From contig DATJAL010000002.1 of the NCBI GenBank assembly GCA_035516255.1, positions 186,001 to 250,000 on the forward strand: 64,000 nt of DNA, read 5' to 3'. The position numbers were made by a program, and so were the translations under genes. This DNA is from Chitinivibrionales bacterium (GTDB lineage Bacteria > Fibrobacterota > Chitinivibrionia > Chitinivibrionales > FEN-1185). The notes below the pieces were generated by a model, which saw only the letters and a program-made list of their open reading frames with translations, had not been told where the DNA came from and did not search any database. Of the stretch, positions 35,899 through 44,108 are shown one piece after another (positions within the stretch are counted from its first letter, which is position 1; each line of letters opens with the position of its first letter).

Positions 35899-35945
35899 TC
35901 GGATGCGGACTATTTACAGCAACAGGAAACAGGATTTGGTAAAAA

Positions 35946-36947
35946 CTAAAGCGCGATCATTTTTCCGTTTTGCTTGAGGGATTTATCGCACGCCGTAAGG
36001 AGCCGCACTACCTGAAGGCCGGCGACGCCGTCGTTGCACGGCGTTTTCCGTTTTGTCACACATTCCACAAAATAGTTGCTCTCCAGCTTCAAGGCCTCGG
36101 TCTGTCCGACGTTCGGCGCCCACATGTCGCCCGACCGGTAGTTGACAAGCAGATTATAGATGCTTTCGCGGTTTTTGACCTCGATGCCCCTGTCATAAAC
36201 CTTGATTTTTTCGTCTGGATCCACATCGTTCCACACCAGCATTTTTTTCTTTCCGCCAATGAGCGTGGTGCGGACTTTGACCGGCGACAGCCAGTTGACA
36301 TTGAAATGGGCGATAAGGTCTGAGGCGAAAAACACCGTGATGTAGGCGATATTTTCAAAATTACTTACGTGGTTTTTACCGCACGCCGATACCGCGACCG
36401 GGCGATCTTTGATGACGTAATTCATGATCGAAAAATCATGCGGGGCAAGGTCCCAGACCACGTTGACGTCGTGCTGAAACAGTCCGAGGTTGACGCGTGT
36501 CGAATCGTAGTAATATATCTTGCCCAATACTTTTTCATCAATTAACGATTTGATCTTGCGGACCGCTCCGGTGAACAGAAAAGTGTGATCCACCATAATG
36601 GTGAGCTTTCGTTTCTCCGCGGTCTCGACAAGCGTCTCGGCATGGGCGACCGTGGCGGTGAAGGGTTTCTCCACGAATACGTGCTTGCCGTTGAGGAGGG
36701 CCTGCCGCGCAAGATCGTAATGGGTGGAAACAGGAGTCACTATGGCGACGGCATCGATGTCCTTTGCCTTTATGATTTCCTTGGGATTGGAGGTACAGCG
36801 GATTCCGGGGTTGGTTTTGGCAAGGGTCGCGTAGGTTTGCTGATTTTTATCGCATACGGCAGCGACGGTTGCGCCGCCTGCTGCATTAAAGTTGCGGACG
36901 ATGTTCGGTCCCCAATAGCCGTATCCTAAAACGCCGATTCTCAGCAT
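35946..36947 (-). CDS. Gfo/Idh/MocA oxidoreductase, WbpB/WlbA-like
   Basis: The 333-residue protein opens LRIGVLGYGYWGPNIVRNF (NAD site) and has GKHVFVEKPFTATVAHAE with the catalytic Lys, plus DLAPHDFSIM with the active-site His. These match WbpB/WlbA, which oxidise UDP-GlcNAcA to the 3-keto sugar. The WbpE-like and WbpD-like genes at 11903 and 11396 would complete the path. The open frame extends to 37124, but ATG 36947 has AAAGGA before it and is the natural N-terminus. It sits between the VanZ gene and the sugar transferase. Confidence 0.85.
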   Translation of the reverse strand: MLRIGVLGYGYWGPNIVRNFNAAGGATVAAVCDKNQQTYATLAKTNPGIRCTSNPKEIIKAKDIDAVAIVTPVSTHYDLARQALLNGKHVFVEKPFTATVAHAETLVETAEKRKLTIMVDHTFLFTGAVRKIKSLIDEKVLGKIYYYDSTRVNLGLFQHDVNVVWDLAPHDFSIMNYVIKDRPVAVSACGKNHVSNFENIAYITVFFASDLIAHFNVNWLSPVKVRTTLIGGKKKMLVWNDVDPDEKIKVYDRGIEVKNRESIYNLLVNYRSGDMWAPNVGQTEALKLESNYFVECVTKRKTPCNDGVAGLQVVRLLTACDKSLKQNGKMIAL

Positions 36948-37014
36948 GGTGTTTCCTTTACGGTAGTGCGGTTGTGAAAGTAAAGAACTCGGCGCCATTA
37001 AAAAAAAACAGAAG

Positions 37015-37605
37015 TCAGTATGCGCCTTTAAATAACGCAAACGGCGTCTGAAGGAGAATGATGATGTCCCACAGAAGAGACCATTGCGAGATATATTGAA
37101 TATCCATCCGTACCATATTCTCAAAGGAAGTAGAGCTGCGCCCCTTCACCTGCCAGTATCCGGTGATGCCCGGCTTTACCTCGCAGACGCGGCGCTTGTG
37201 CCATGTTTCGTATTCGTCAATCTCGTAAGGGATGGCGGGCCTCGGCCCCACGAGGGACATATCGCCCTTCAGCACGTTGAAAAGCTGCGGCAGCTCGTCG
37301 ATGCTTGTTTTTCTGAGGAACCTGCCGACGGGGGTTATGCGGGGATCATCTTTCATTTTAAATTCGCCGGCCTTGCACGTGCCGTTGTTTTGTATGAAAT
37401 TCTTTACGAATTCCCTGTGGATGGAGCAGTCATGCTGAACGCGCATGGACCTGAATTTAATGAACGTGAAAAGTTTGCCTCCCTGACCGACCCGTTTCTG
37501 GATGAAGAAAACAGGACCCGGCGAGGTGAGCCGGATGGCTATCGAAACGGCAAGAAACAAGGGAGATAAAATGAGAAGTCCCAAAAGGCCGCCCACAACG
37601 TCCAT
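37015..37605 (-). CDS. Initiating bacterial sugar transferase (WcaJ/PF02397 domain), 5' end broken
   Basis: This enzyme moves a sugar phosphate to undecaprenyl phosphate to start the repeat unit. The 196 residues from ATG 37605 contain [18 protein letters not shown] (membrane hairpin), [44 protein letters not shown], and [13 protein letters not shown], all canonical. Upstream in frame there are 31 more sensible codons (ending LLAKRC) but no start codon before TAG at 37699-37701, at an A11 tract. One base fewer in that tract would join it to the gene at 37685-38104, so these are probably one frameshifted gene. Confidence 0.85.
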   Translation of the reverse strand: MDVVGGLLGLLILSPLFLAVSIAIRLTSPGPVFFIQKRVGQGGKLFTFIKFRSMRVQHDCSIHREFVKNFIQNNGTCKAGEFKMKDDPRITPVGRFLRKTSIDELPQLFNVLKGDMSLVGPRPAIPYEIDEYETWHKRRVCEVKPGITGYWQVKGRSSTSFENMVRMDIQYISQWSLLWDIIILLQTPFALFKGAY

Positions 37606-37684
37606 GCAGCGTTTTGCCAGCAGCGCGGCTTTTATTGGTTCGATGCGTTTGAGGGGAGAAGGGTAGAACCTTGAGTCGGCGACG

Positions 37685-38104
37685 CTATTTTTTTTTTTCT
37701 ACTTCTTTTTTATCCTCGGGAAAAGAGGTGCATGAAATGGTCATACCGCGTGCCGCGTCAGGGCCGAAGGCTGCGTCGAGCCCCGGCTGTATTTTCGCAA
37801 GGATCGTCTCTTTGGCCTGCGAGTTGTAGTCGGTGTAGATGATGCCGATGGTCCGATGGCGATCGTACCATCCCTTTATGTCAACTTCCCTTGTTGAAGT
37901 ATTGATAAACAGCTTTATTTTTTTTGAAAACTGGCTGTCGCGGGGAATTTTGAAAGAGGGATCAATGGTGACCATGACAAATAAAAACGGTTTTCGCGAG
38001 CGCTCGCTCCGTTTGCGTTCCATCACGAGCATTTCGCGAAAATAATCCTCGGAATAAAATCCGAAACACGCATCAAAAACGATTGCCGTTTTACCGCTTA
38101 ACAC
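37685..38104 (-). CDS. GGDEF-like degenerate domain, likely N-terminal part of the sugar transferase
   Basis: The 139-residue product starts at GTG with AGGA upstream. SEDYFREMLVMERKRSERSR and PFLFVMVTIDP resemble the opening of a GGDEF domain but the GG(D/E)EF motif is missing, so no cyclase activity is expected. Such domains precede PF02397 sugar transferases in some phyla (from memory of the families). The gene stops in TAG right after an AAAAAAAAAAA tract (37688-37698 on the opposite strand as T11). Reading through with a one-base slip continues into the transferase. It could be a sensory or interaction domain for the membrane enzyme. Confidence 0.6.
   Translation of the reverse strand: MLSGKTAIVFDACFGFYSEDYFREMLVMERKRSERSRKPFLFVMVTIDPSFKIPRDSQFSKKIKLFINTSTREVDIKGWYDRHRTIGIIYTDYNSQAKETILAKIQPGLDAAFGPDAARGMTISCTSFPEDKKEVEKKK
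37688..37698 (-). other. A11 homopolymer tract at the broken sugar-transferase junction
   Basis: Eleven consecutive A on the coding strand separate two adjacent reading frames that differ by one base. Removing a single A fuses them in frame. Tracts of this length are prone to polymerase slippage, replication slippage and assembly error; which applies here cannot be told from the sequence. Confidence 0.8.
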
Positions 38105-38314
38105 AATCCAGTCCTACAAAGTCCGTTGCTTTGATGAAAAGGGGCTTATTGACACATGCCACTTACTATTTAAGAACATACAAAATGGATTAAATAATCT
38201 GGTATGACAAGATACATTTCTGTTACATGAGGGGAAAAATATCAAAAACTGCTTTAGCGCTTAATGGGCCGGTAGGAAAAAACAGACGACGCGGAAGCGG
38301 GAAACAAACAGCTG

Positions 38315-39709
38315 TTATTTCTCAGAAAATTCTATTTTACAAGAGGGAACCAATGCGATTTTTCCCCGCGACACTCTGGTTATTTTTATTTTGGGAAGCC
38401 GTTCCTCGATGGCTCGCGACAATCTCCTGATGCGTATGATGATATTGGGCGCTTTTGGATCGCTGGCGATGGAGCTGTCCGTGGCGAATTCACGATGAGA
38501 AAAAACGGTTTGCCCCGAAACGGTGTGAGCCAAAAGCATTTTCCGGAGAATTTTTGCCGGGACGTTTTTCACGAAATGCTCTCCGTTGAGGGAAATGCTT
38601 CCGTCTGCGACATGATAGACAAACTTCGCTTTGAAGGACACAGTTTCCAAGAGTTGCTTATGGCGCTGTTCGGCCTCTTTCCACGATGATCCAGGGGATG
38701 AGACGGCCTCATCGAGAAATGAGGACAGGAATCCGGGAGGCACGGGTATGTTTTTCTTGTAATTGAATCCAAACAGGATGACCGGAGACCCGTAAGCGCA
38801 TCCTTTATGAAGAATGACGCGCTTTTTCTTGGGACAGAAATAATCTTTTATCCACATGATTATTTGACAATCAGGCACATCGAAGGTTGTGAGGTCTATC
38901 GAATTCTTTTTGCAAAAGGCATGAAAATCGATGGTAATGCCGTAAAGAGTTTCATTAATGTAAATTTTACCGTTTTTATTAACAACCAAGCGACCGCTGA
39001 GGATGTCCTGCAGGCCGCGGCTGTCAGCCAAGATAAAACCCTCCTCGAAAGAGGGAAGGTCGAATCGTATCGGCATCATCTGGACGAGCTTCGATATCCA
39101 CAATTCGCCGTTCACCGCAGGCAGCCGGCCGGCAAACGCCCTTTTCAATGAACGCCGCCTCTTAACCACCGACGAGTGCATTACCATAAGCGTGGTGGTA
39201 TTTCTCTTTTCGTTGGAATCGTGGAATGAGATGCGAAAGGTGATATCCTTGAGGATTTTCGACGCAAGATGATTAAAAATGCGCAAAAGCATGAGGCGTA
39301 TGTCGGTATTGACAAAGAAGAGTTTTAAAAACGGTTTCATCCAGGAAAGCATCATTGAGGCGGGGACAACGGAGCCGCGTGAGACTTCCCGCGACAGCGT
39401 GGCGACGAAATCAATGTCGCTGACGCCGCACGCATCGAGCATCTGCTCAAGCCCGTTTAAAACATGAGCGACATATTCAAGGGGCAGCGGATGGCCGCCT
39501 GTCCACAGGAAATTAAAAAGATCGGCCTCTTCAAAGCCAAACGGAAGCACGGGCGGCGGACATTTATTCCAGAATTCCCTGATTTTTTCCTGTGGCAGCT
39601 GGATGAGCATTCCGGCATAGAGGTATTTGAGGAGATCGCTCTGGACAAGCACGGGGGGACAACAAGAAATATGAGGCGTGTTTTTTGGCAGGAAGGTCTG
39701 CAGAATCAT
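38315..39709 (-). CDS. Unrecognised protein with OmpR-like winged-helix C-terminus
   Basis: I do not recognise the family. The 463-residue protein from ATG 39709 (TTG 39739 also open) has no signal peptide or membrane segment. The N-terminal 330 residues contain long helical stretches (LMLLRIFNHLASKI) and an unassigned core. The C-terminal 95 residues follow the winged-helix plan of OmpR-type regulators: GSISLNGEHFV, LRKMLLAHTVSGQTVFSH, NIIIRIRRLSRAIEERLP, KITRVSRGKIAL. It is transcribed away from the exosortase gene, with which it shares a 159-base divergent promoter region, so control of that system is an attractive but untested role. Confidence 0.65.
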   Translation of the reverse strand: MILQTFLPKNTPHISCCPPVLVQSDLLKYLYAGMLIQLPQEKIREFWNKCPPPVLPFGFEEADLFNFLWTGGHPLPLEYVAHVLNGLEQMLDACGVSDIDFVATLSREVSRGSVVPASMMLSWMKPFLKLFFVNTDIRLMLLRIFNHLASKILKDITFRISFHDSNEKRNTTTLMVMHSSVVKRRRSLKRAFAGRLPAVNGELWISKLVQMMPIRFDLPSFEEGFILADSRGLQDILSGRLVVNKNGKIYINETLYGITIDFHAFCKKNSIDLTTFDVPDCQIIMWIKDYFCPKKKRVILHKGCAYGSPVILFGFNYKKNIPVPPGFLSSFLDEAVSSPGSSWKEAEQRHKQLLETVSFKAKFVYHVADGSISLNGEHFVKNVPAKILRKMLLAHTVSGQTVFSHREFATDSSIASDPKAPNIIIRIRRLSRAIEERLPKIKITRVSRGKIALVPSCKIEFSEK

Positions 39710-39868
39710 TGTATTTATTAACGGTAAAAGGAATGCCAAAAGAGAATGGATAAAAACGAATATATAAAATCATGTATTGCATGCATAAAGTCAAGAAAGT
39801 AAATATGAGGATATTGTCACGAAGGATCAAGGCCGTATTTATTTTGCTGTTACCCGTGTGAGAAAAAA

Positions 39869-40801
39869 ATGCAACGCATTACCGCATTTTTCGTCCTGTG
39901 CGCTTTTACCCTTGCGCTCTATTTTATTCCATTAAAAGCCCTCGTTCAACTTGCCTTCCAAAATGACGCCTATTCCTATATTCTTCTGACGCCGTTCATC
40001 AGCGCTTTTTTTGTGTTCCAGATGCGAAAAACCCTGGTCCCCGATGTACGCTATTCGATGGCACGCGGAAGTATCTTAATTGGATTTGCCGTTGTCACCC
40101 GCTTTCTGCCTTTTCTGCCCGGCCTCGGATTTTTAGCGGATCCGCCTGGAACATGGATGACAGCTTCAATGATTATTTTTTTTGTCGGCGGTTGTGTCGC
40201 GCTTTTCGGCGGGCGCGTGGTGTTGCAGGCGAGGTTTCCTCTCGTGTTGCTCGTGGTGTTCGGCATCCCTCTTCCCGATGCGTTGCGCGCCGCATGCGTG
40301 GCCGCCCTCCAATGGGGAAGTGCGGCGGTTGCCGACATTATCTTGAAAATCTCGGGTGTGGCATATGCGCGCGACGGACTTTGTTTTTATTTTTCCTCCA
40401 TCAGCATCATCATCGCAGACGAGTGCAGCGGAATACGGTCCAGCTCGGCGCTCATTATCACGAGCGTTGTCGGCGCCAGGCTTTTTCTCGCCACGCGGAC
40501 CGGCAAGATTGCTCTTGTCGTTGCCAGCATCCCCCTCGCAATGGTTAAAAACGGCATCCGAGTGGCCACGCTTGCGCTTTTGGCCGAAAAGGTCAATCCT
40601 CATTTTATCACCAACAGCAACCTTCATCATCACGGAGGGTTCATATTTTTCGGCATCGCTTTGGTGCTTCTCATCGCCTGCCTGCTGCTCATCGAACGTG
40701 TGGAGCGGACGAGAATGCACGCCCGAAAGAGTCCAGGCGCACTGCAAAAAAGTGGGGCCCGCCGCGAGGCTGCCCAAGGGCCGGAGCCGCCGTCACCGTG
40801 A
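39869..40801 (+). CDS. xrt: Exosortase (Xrt family)
   Basis: Exosortases are membrane transpeptidase-like proteins thought to cleave PEP-CTERM tails and attach the proteins to the cell surface. The 310-residue protein has about eight hydrophobic helices and the full set of catalytic residues: Cys186 in IIADECSGIRSS, Arg231 in MVKNGIRVATL, and His in NLHHHGGFIF (residues 253-255). No EpsI domain is fused, so it is not a standard XrtA. The C-terminal 30 residues are charged and disordered. It converges on the TPR gene with a nine-base overlap and the PEP-CTERM substrate lies 2.2 kb to the right. Confidence 0.93.
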   Translation: MQRITAFFVLCAFTLALYFIPLKALVQLAFQNDAYSYILLTPFISAFFVFQMRKTLVPDVRYSMARGSILIGFAVVTRFLPFLPGLGFLADPPGTWMTASMIIFFVGGCVALFGGRVVLQARFPLVLLVVFGIPLPDALRAACVAALQWGSAAVADIILKISGVAYARDGLCFYFSSISIIIADECSGIRSSSALIITSVVGARLFLATRTGKIALVVASIPLAMVKNGIRVATLALLAEKVNPHFITNSNLHHHGGFIFFGIALVLLIACLLLIERVERTRMHARKSPGALQKSGARREAAQGPEPPSP

Positions 40802-42907
40802 GGATTCAAGGAACTTGACACGCTCGGAAATTTCCGACGTGTCAAACGTCACCGGCACCTGCTGCCGGCCGGCACGCACCGCCGAAACGGCGGAGGCAAA
40901 GCTCTGGCCTGCTTCATACTTTTGATTGTTCTTTTCGAACGCGGTGCCGAGAAGGAAAAGGAGCTGGGGTTCCCTGACGGCGAGCGGGTGGTCTTTGAGG
41001 AGCCGGATGCACTCGTCGTGCCGGCCGGTCTTCAACAGCGCCTCTGCGTAGGTGTCAAGAACATGGGGATTGTCCGAAGCCAGCGCATAGGCGCGTTTTG
41101 CCGCGATGAGCAGTTCAGCAGGCGGGCATGAATCGGCCTTTAAATACGACCATGCAAGGTTATTATATAAAAGGCCCAATTCCTTGTCACGGGTACCCCC
41201 GTCTTTTTTACATGCCGCGATAAGGTCCTTGAAAACGGACGCCGCTGCTCCGAATTGCGCTGTCTCTATCAAGAAGGAGCTGTAGGCGGCCAGAAGGTCC
41301 CGCGATTTATTTCTATTCAGCAATTTTTCATAAACGGCGCGGGCTTCTCGGGGATTGCCGCCGAAATGGAGCGCCCGCGCTTGGAAAGAAGCGAGTGCCT
41401 GCGGCGAAACGCTGCTATTACCGCATGCCGCGAGCACGGCGTCGTATTTTCTTTGCGAAAGCAGGGTCGACAGCATCGCGATTTCAAAACCTTCATTCTC
41501 GGGATATTCTTTCGAAAGCGCGGCAAAAACGCCGAACGCGGAATCGGTTTTTCCCGCGGCCAGCGCAAGCATTCCTTTTTTGTAAAGCACTCCCGGGTCA
41601 CGGGGGAACTGTTTTTCCAGCAACGCCTGGGCCGCCATGCCTTTATCGGCCATGTTTTTCCTGAACATGATGTCCCTGAACAATTCCAGGGACTGTTTGG
41701 TGAACCATTTGCGGTCATGAAGAACGGCTATCAGCGCGAGTGCGGCGCTGTCGGCGCCCGCGTCGGCATAGGCCGTCGCGCGCTCGACCAGCACGCGCGG
41801 GGAATGGCTGAAAATAGGCGGGAGTGAACCGAGGCCGGCGGCCGATTTCTCGTAATTGCCGCGCTTTCCGTTTTCACGCGCCACAATCAGGTCGATGGCG
41901 GGGCAGGCAGGAAGCGCTTTCCGGTTCACCTCCATCAACGGAAGCGCACCAGCCGAATCGCGCGCCGCACCGGTCAAGGCGCCGGCAAACGCTTTTTCCG
42001 CGTTGAAGAAGGGGAAATCCCGCGGGATGATCGCCTCGATGCGCCTGATTCCGTCAGGCTGGTTTTCCGTGTAGTAAATAAGGTACATCACGGCACGGAT
42101 CCTGAACGCCAGATCGACGGCGCCTTTCGCAAGCAGGGTATTGTGGACGCCGCTGAGCAATTTCACGGCCTCGCCGTACCGTTCCTGCGCCACAAGCAGA
42201 TCGGCGTATTCCACGCGGGAGGTGTCGTTGAAAAGCCCCAGAACCTGCATGAACTTGAACAGCGAATCAACGGCCGCATAGTCAAAGGAATACGCATCAA
42301 GGGTCGCGAGCGCGCTCATTCCTGTCCTGTCAAGCATGTTTTTCCCGCGCGCCTCGGTGAGGACGGCGCGGGCTTTTTCAAAATCACCTTTTCCGCTGTG
42401 GGCGAGGGCGATCTGCCGGTACAACCTGGCCGACGGCGTGAGGGCATTCAGCGGTTTCCATTTTGCGAGCGCGGAATCGAATTGCTCAAATCTGAAAAAA
42501 ATGTCTCCCCGGAGCTCCGCGGTGCGAAAGGAGTCGGGCAGATCCGCAAAGGCTTTCAAGGCAAACGACAGCGCCTCCTCACGGTTTCCATGAAACGACA
42601 GGGCGGTGCGGAAAAACAGGGCTTCGGGCCGCTTGAATCCCTTTGCCCAGGCGTCTTCAGCATGGGTAAAAGCGTCTTCCCGGTTGTCGGCGCTGGTTGC
42701 AGCAGCCCAGCTGTACTGCGGGTTCGCAGGGTCTTTTTTACAAGCCTGGTTGAAATATTCATATGCTTCGGCGCGTTTATGTTCGTTCAGCTTTTCGAGG
42801 CCTTGTTGGTAAATGTCCCGGGCGGATTGCGCATTATCGGCCGAAGCGCCGGAAACCATGCAGACGAGAATTCCCGGGAGAAGGAGCAGACTTGATTTGC
42901 TTTTCAT
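40793..42907 (-). CDS. Secreted TPR-repeat protein of the exosortase locus
   Basis: The 704-residue protein has a signal peptide (about residues 1-24, MVSGASADN) and TPR repeats throughout (AYEYFNQACKKDPANPQY, then ALAKWKPLNALTPSARLY, VLDTYAEALLKTGRHDECI). It resembles in plan the PrsT-type TPR proteins of PEP-CTERM systems but is shorter and cannot be assigned by eye. ATG 42907 is preferred to an upstream Met at 42940 that falls in the terminator hairpin. It follows the PEP-CTERM gene on the same strand, with a hairpin between, and may be an assembly or adaptor factor. Confidence 0.8.
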   Translation of the reverse strand: MKSKSSLLLLPGILVCMVSGASADNAQSARDIYQQGLEKLNEHKRAEAYEYFNQACKKDPANPQYSWAAATSADNREDAFTHAEDAWAKGFKRPEALFFRTALSFHGNREEALSFALKAFADLPDSFRTAELRGDIFFRFEQFDSALAKWKPLNALTPSARLYRQIALAHSGKGDFEKARAVLTEARGKNMLDRTGMSALATLDAYSFDYAAVDSLFKFMQVLGLFNDTSRVEYADLLVAQERYGEAVKLLSGVHNTLLAKGAVDLAFRIRAVMYLIYYTENQPDGIRRIEAIIPRDFPFFNAEKAFAGALTGAARDSAGALPLMEVNRKALPACPAIDLIVARENGKRGNYEKSAAGLGSLPPIFSHSPRVLVERATAYADAGADSAALALIAVLHDRKWFTKQSLELFRDIMFRKNMADKGMAAQALLEKQFPRDPGVLYKKGMLALAAGKTDSAFGVFAALSKEYPENEGFEIAMLSTLLSQRKYDAVLAACGNSSVSPQALASFQARALHFGGNPREARAVYEKLLNRNKSRDLLAAYSSFLIETAQFGAAASVFKDLIAACKKDGGTRDKELGLLYNNLAWSYLKADSCPPAELLIAAKRAYALASDNPHVLDTYAEALLKTGRHDECIRLLKDHPLAVREPQLLFLLGTAFEKNNQKYEAGQSFASAVSAVRAGRQQVPVTFDTSEISERVKFLESSR

Positions 42908-42920
42908 GGAACGGCGCACC

Positions 42921-42953
42921 AAAAAAAACGGAGCAAACATGCTCCGTTTTTTT
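42921..42953 (-). terminator. Hairpin terminator after the PEP-CTERM gene
   Basis: ACGGAGC (42928-42934) pairs with GCTCCGT (42941-42947) over a six-base loop; A-runs and T-runs flank it on both sides, so it can work in either direction. It lies 18 bases beyond the PEP-CTERM stop and just before the TPR start, suggesting partial read-through between them. Confidence 0.8.
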
Positions 42954-42970
42954 ATCGGGAAGATTTTTTG

Positions 42971-43747
42971 TTATGCCACTTTTCGACGACGGGCTATTCC
43001 CAAGCCGCCCAGCGCGCACAACCCGGTAAGAAGCATGCAGAACAAAGCCGGCTCAGGCACGCGGAATGCTAGAAATTCCTGGGAAGGCCTTTGGGTGGGG
43101 CTGAAAACGGCCAATGAATACGTGTTGTCATCACGGTGACTGAAAGCGGCGTCAAGCAGGTTGCCGATGAAATTCTGGTCGCTGAGAGAGTTGACGCTCT
43201 GGAAATTTCCGTTGTTCAGGTTCATTGATGCGCGGGAACCGGTATAATCCCTCGAAATTTCCCAAAATGCAAGGCTCAGGTCGCTTCGGTCTGCGGCATT
43301 GAAAGAGGCATCGGTATTATAATAGTACTGGTCGGCGAGATAGCCGATCATGGCATATTTTTCGGCGGTAATGGTGTTGTTGATCGGGACGGCATTGGTT
43401 TGAGTATATGACGGCTGGGACAGAATGCCCTGCGTTCCGCCCGTCAAGTTCGTGGTGGTGAGCAGCTGGCTCGCCCATGAATCGCCGATTTTGATATCGC
43501 CGATGGGGTCAATGCAGAAGGTTTCCCATGATTGACCGGTGGTGACGTCCGTGGCATCATACAATCCGGTATAGACGGTTGCATTCACCAATTGAGGGCC
43601 GGACATTAGCTGTGACGGATCCATGTAGATGGAAAAATTTTTAGTCGTTCCGTCTGCAACGCCGGTCAATTGGATGACATCGGCCGCGACCCAGGTGGCG
43701 CCCAGCAACAAGGCAATAAATCCGAGGTTTGTTATTGATGATTTCAT
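42971..43747 (-). CDS. PEP-CTERM sorting-domain protein
   Basis: The 258-residue secreted protein has a signal peptide (residues 1-22, ending TWVAA) and ends with the PEP-CTERM signal: V-P-E-P at 230-233, a hydrophobic stretch LFCMLLTGLCALGGLGIA, and the basic tail RRRK. The mature part is beta-rich with CIDPIGDIKIG and SDLSLAFWEISRDY, features seen in PEP-CTERM surface proteins of unknown fold. ATG 43747 has TGGAGG seven bases upstream; the frame extends to 43789 without a ribosome site. A strong sigma-54-type element lies upstream. It is the only such substrate seen in the window. Confidence 0.93.
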   Translation of the reverse strand: MKSSITNLGFIALLLGATWVAADVIQLTGVADGTTKNFSIYMDPSQLMSGPQLVNATVYTGLYDATDVTTGQSWETFCIDPIGDIKIGDSWASQLLTTTNLTGGTQGILSQPSYTQTNAVPINNTITAEKYAMIGYLADQYYYNTDASFNAADRSDLSLAFWEISRDYTGSRASMNLNNGNFQSVNSLSDQNFIGNLLDAAFSHRDDNTYSLAVFSPTQRPSQEFLAFRVPEPALFCMLLTGLCALGGLGIARRRKVA

Positions 43748-43865
43748 ATAGGTACCCTCCACTGGCAGAGAAAATTTCGATGTAATCAAGCTTTCAATCT
43801 AAATGTCTTGTTGATCGCCATCAAGTTACATTTTAGTTACGTCCAAAAGAACCTTACAATACCCT

Positions 43866-44022
43866 TTTTTGGCTATACGCGATTTTAAGCTTGCAACCTT
43901 CATGCCATTACGCTTGATTGCATTAAAACGGTTCATGGACAGGCTTTTTTCCAAGCTGACATTAAATTTCAAATTAAAATGGAAAAATCAATGACTCACG
44001 CAAGGGAGTTTTTGGCTATACG
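43866..44022. repeat. 14-base direct repeat flanking the sigma-54 element
   Basis: TTTTTGGCTATACG occurs at 43866-43879 and again at 44009-44022, 143 bases apart. The first overlaps the expected transcription start, the second sits about 130 bases upstream of it, where enhancer-binding proteins usually bind. Confidence 0.6.
43892..43907 (-). promoter_or_regulatory. Sigma-54-type -24/-12 promoter of the PEP-CTERM gene
   Basis: Read on the minus strand, TGGCATGAAGGTTGCA differs from the consensus TGGCACG-N4-TTGCA at one defined position, with GG and GC exactly ten bases apart. It lies about 145 bases before the PEP-CTERM start. PEP-CTERM genes in other bacteria are known to be RpoN-regulated through PrsK/PrsR, which supports the call. 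Confidence 0.7.
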
Positions 44023-44108
44023 TTTCCCAAAATGCGAATTTGAAAAGACCGTAAATGCTTTGCGGGAAGGACGAATAGGATGATTTGATGGGCGGATTGA
44101 TTCTAAAG

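Larger units (their letters stand above)
43748..44108 (-). promoter_or_regulatory. Non-coding region holding the PEP-CTERM promoter and paired direct repeats
   Basis: This 361-base gap lies between rnfB (ending at 44109) and the PEP-CTERM start; both genes run leftward. It holds the sigma-54-type element at 43892-43907 and a 14-base direct repeat at 43866 and 44009. No terminator hairpin for rnfB is evident. The rest is AT-rich leader. Confidence 0.6.

Noticed and set aside
37015-38104. Two independent genes rather than one frameshifted gene
   Set aside because: The downstream part lacks a start codon for conserved residues, and the junction is a homopolymer; independent genes remain possible but less likely.
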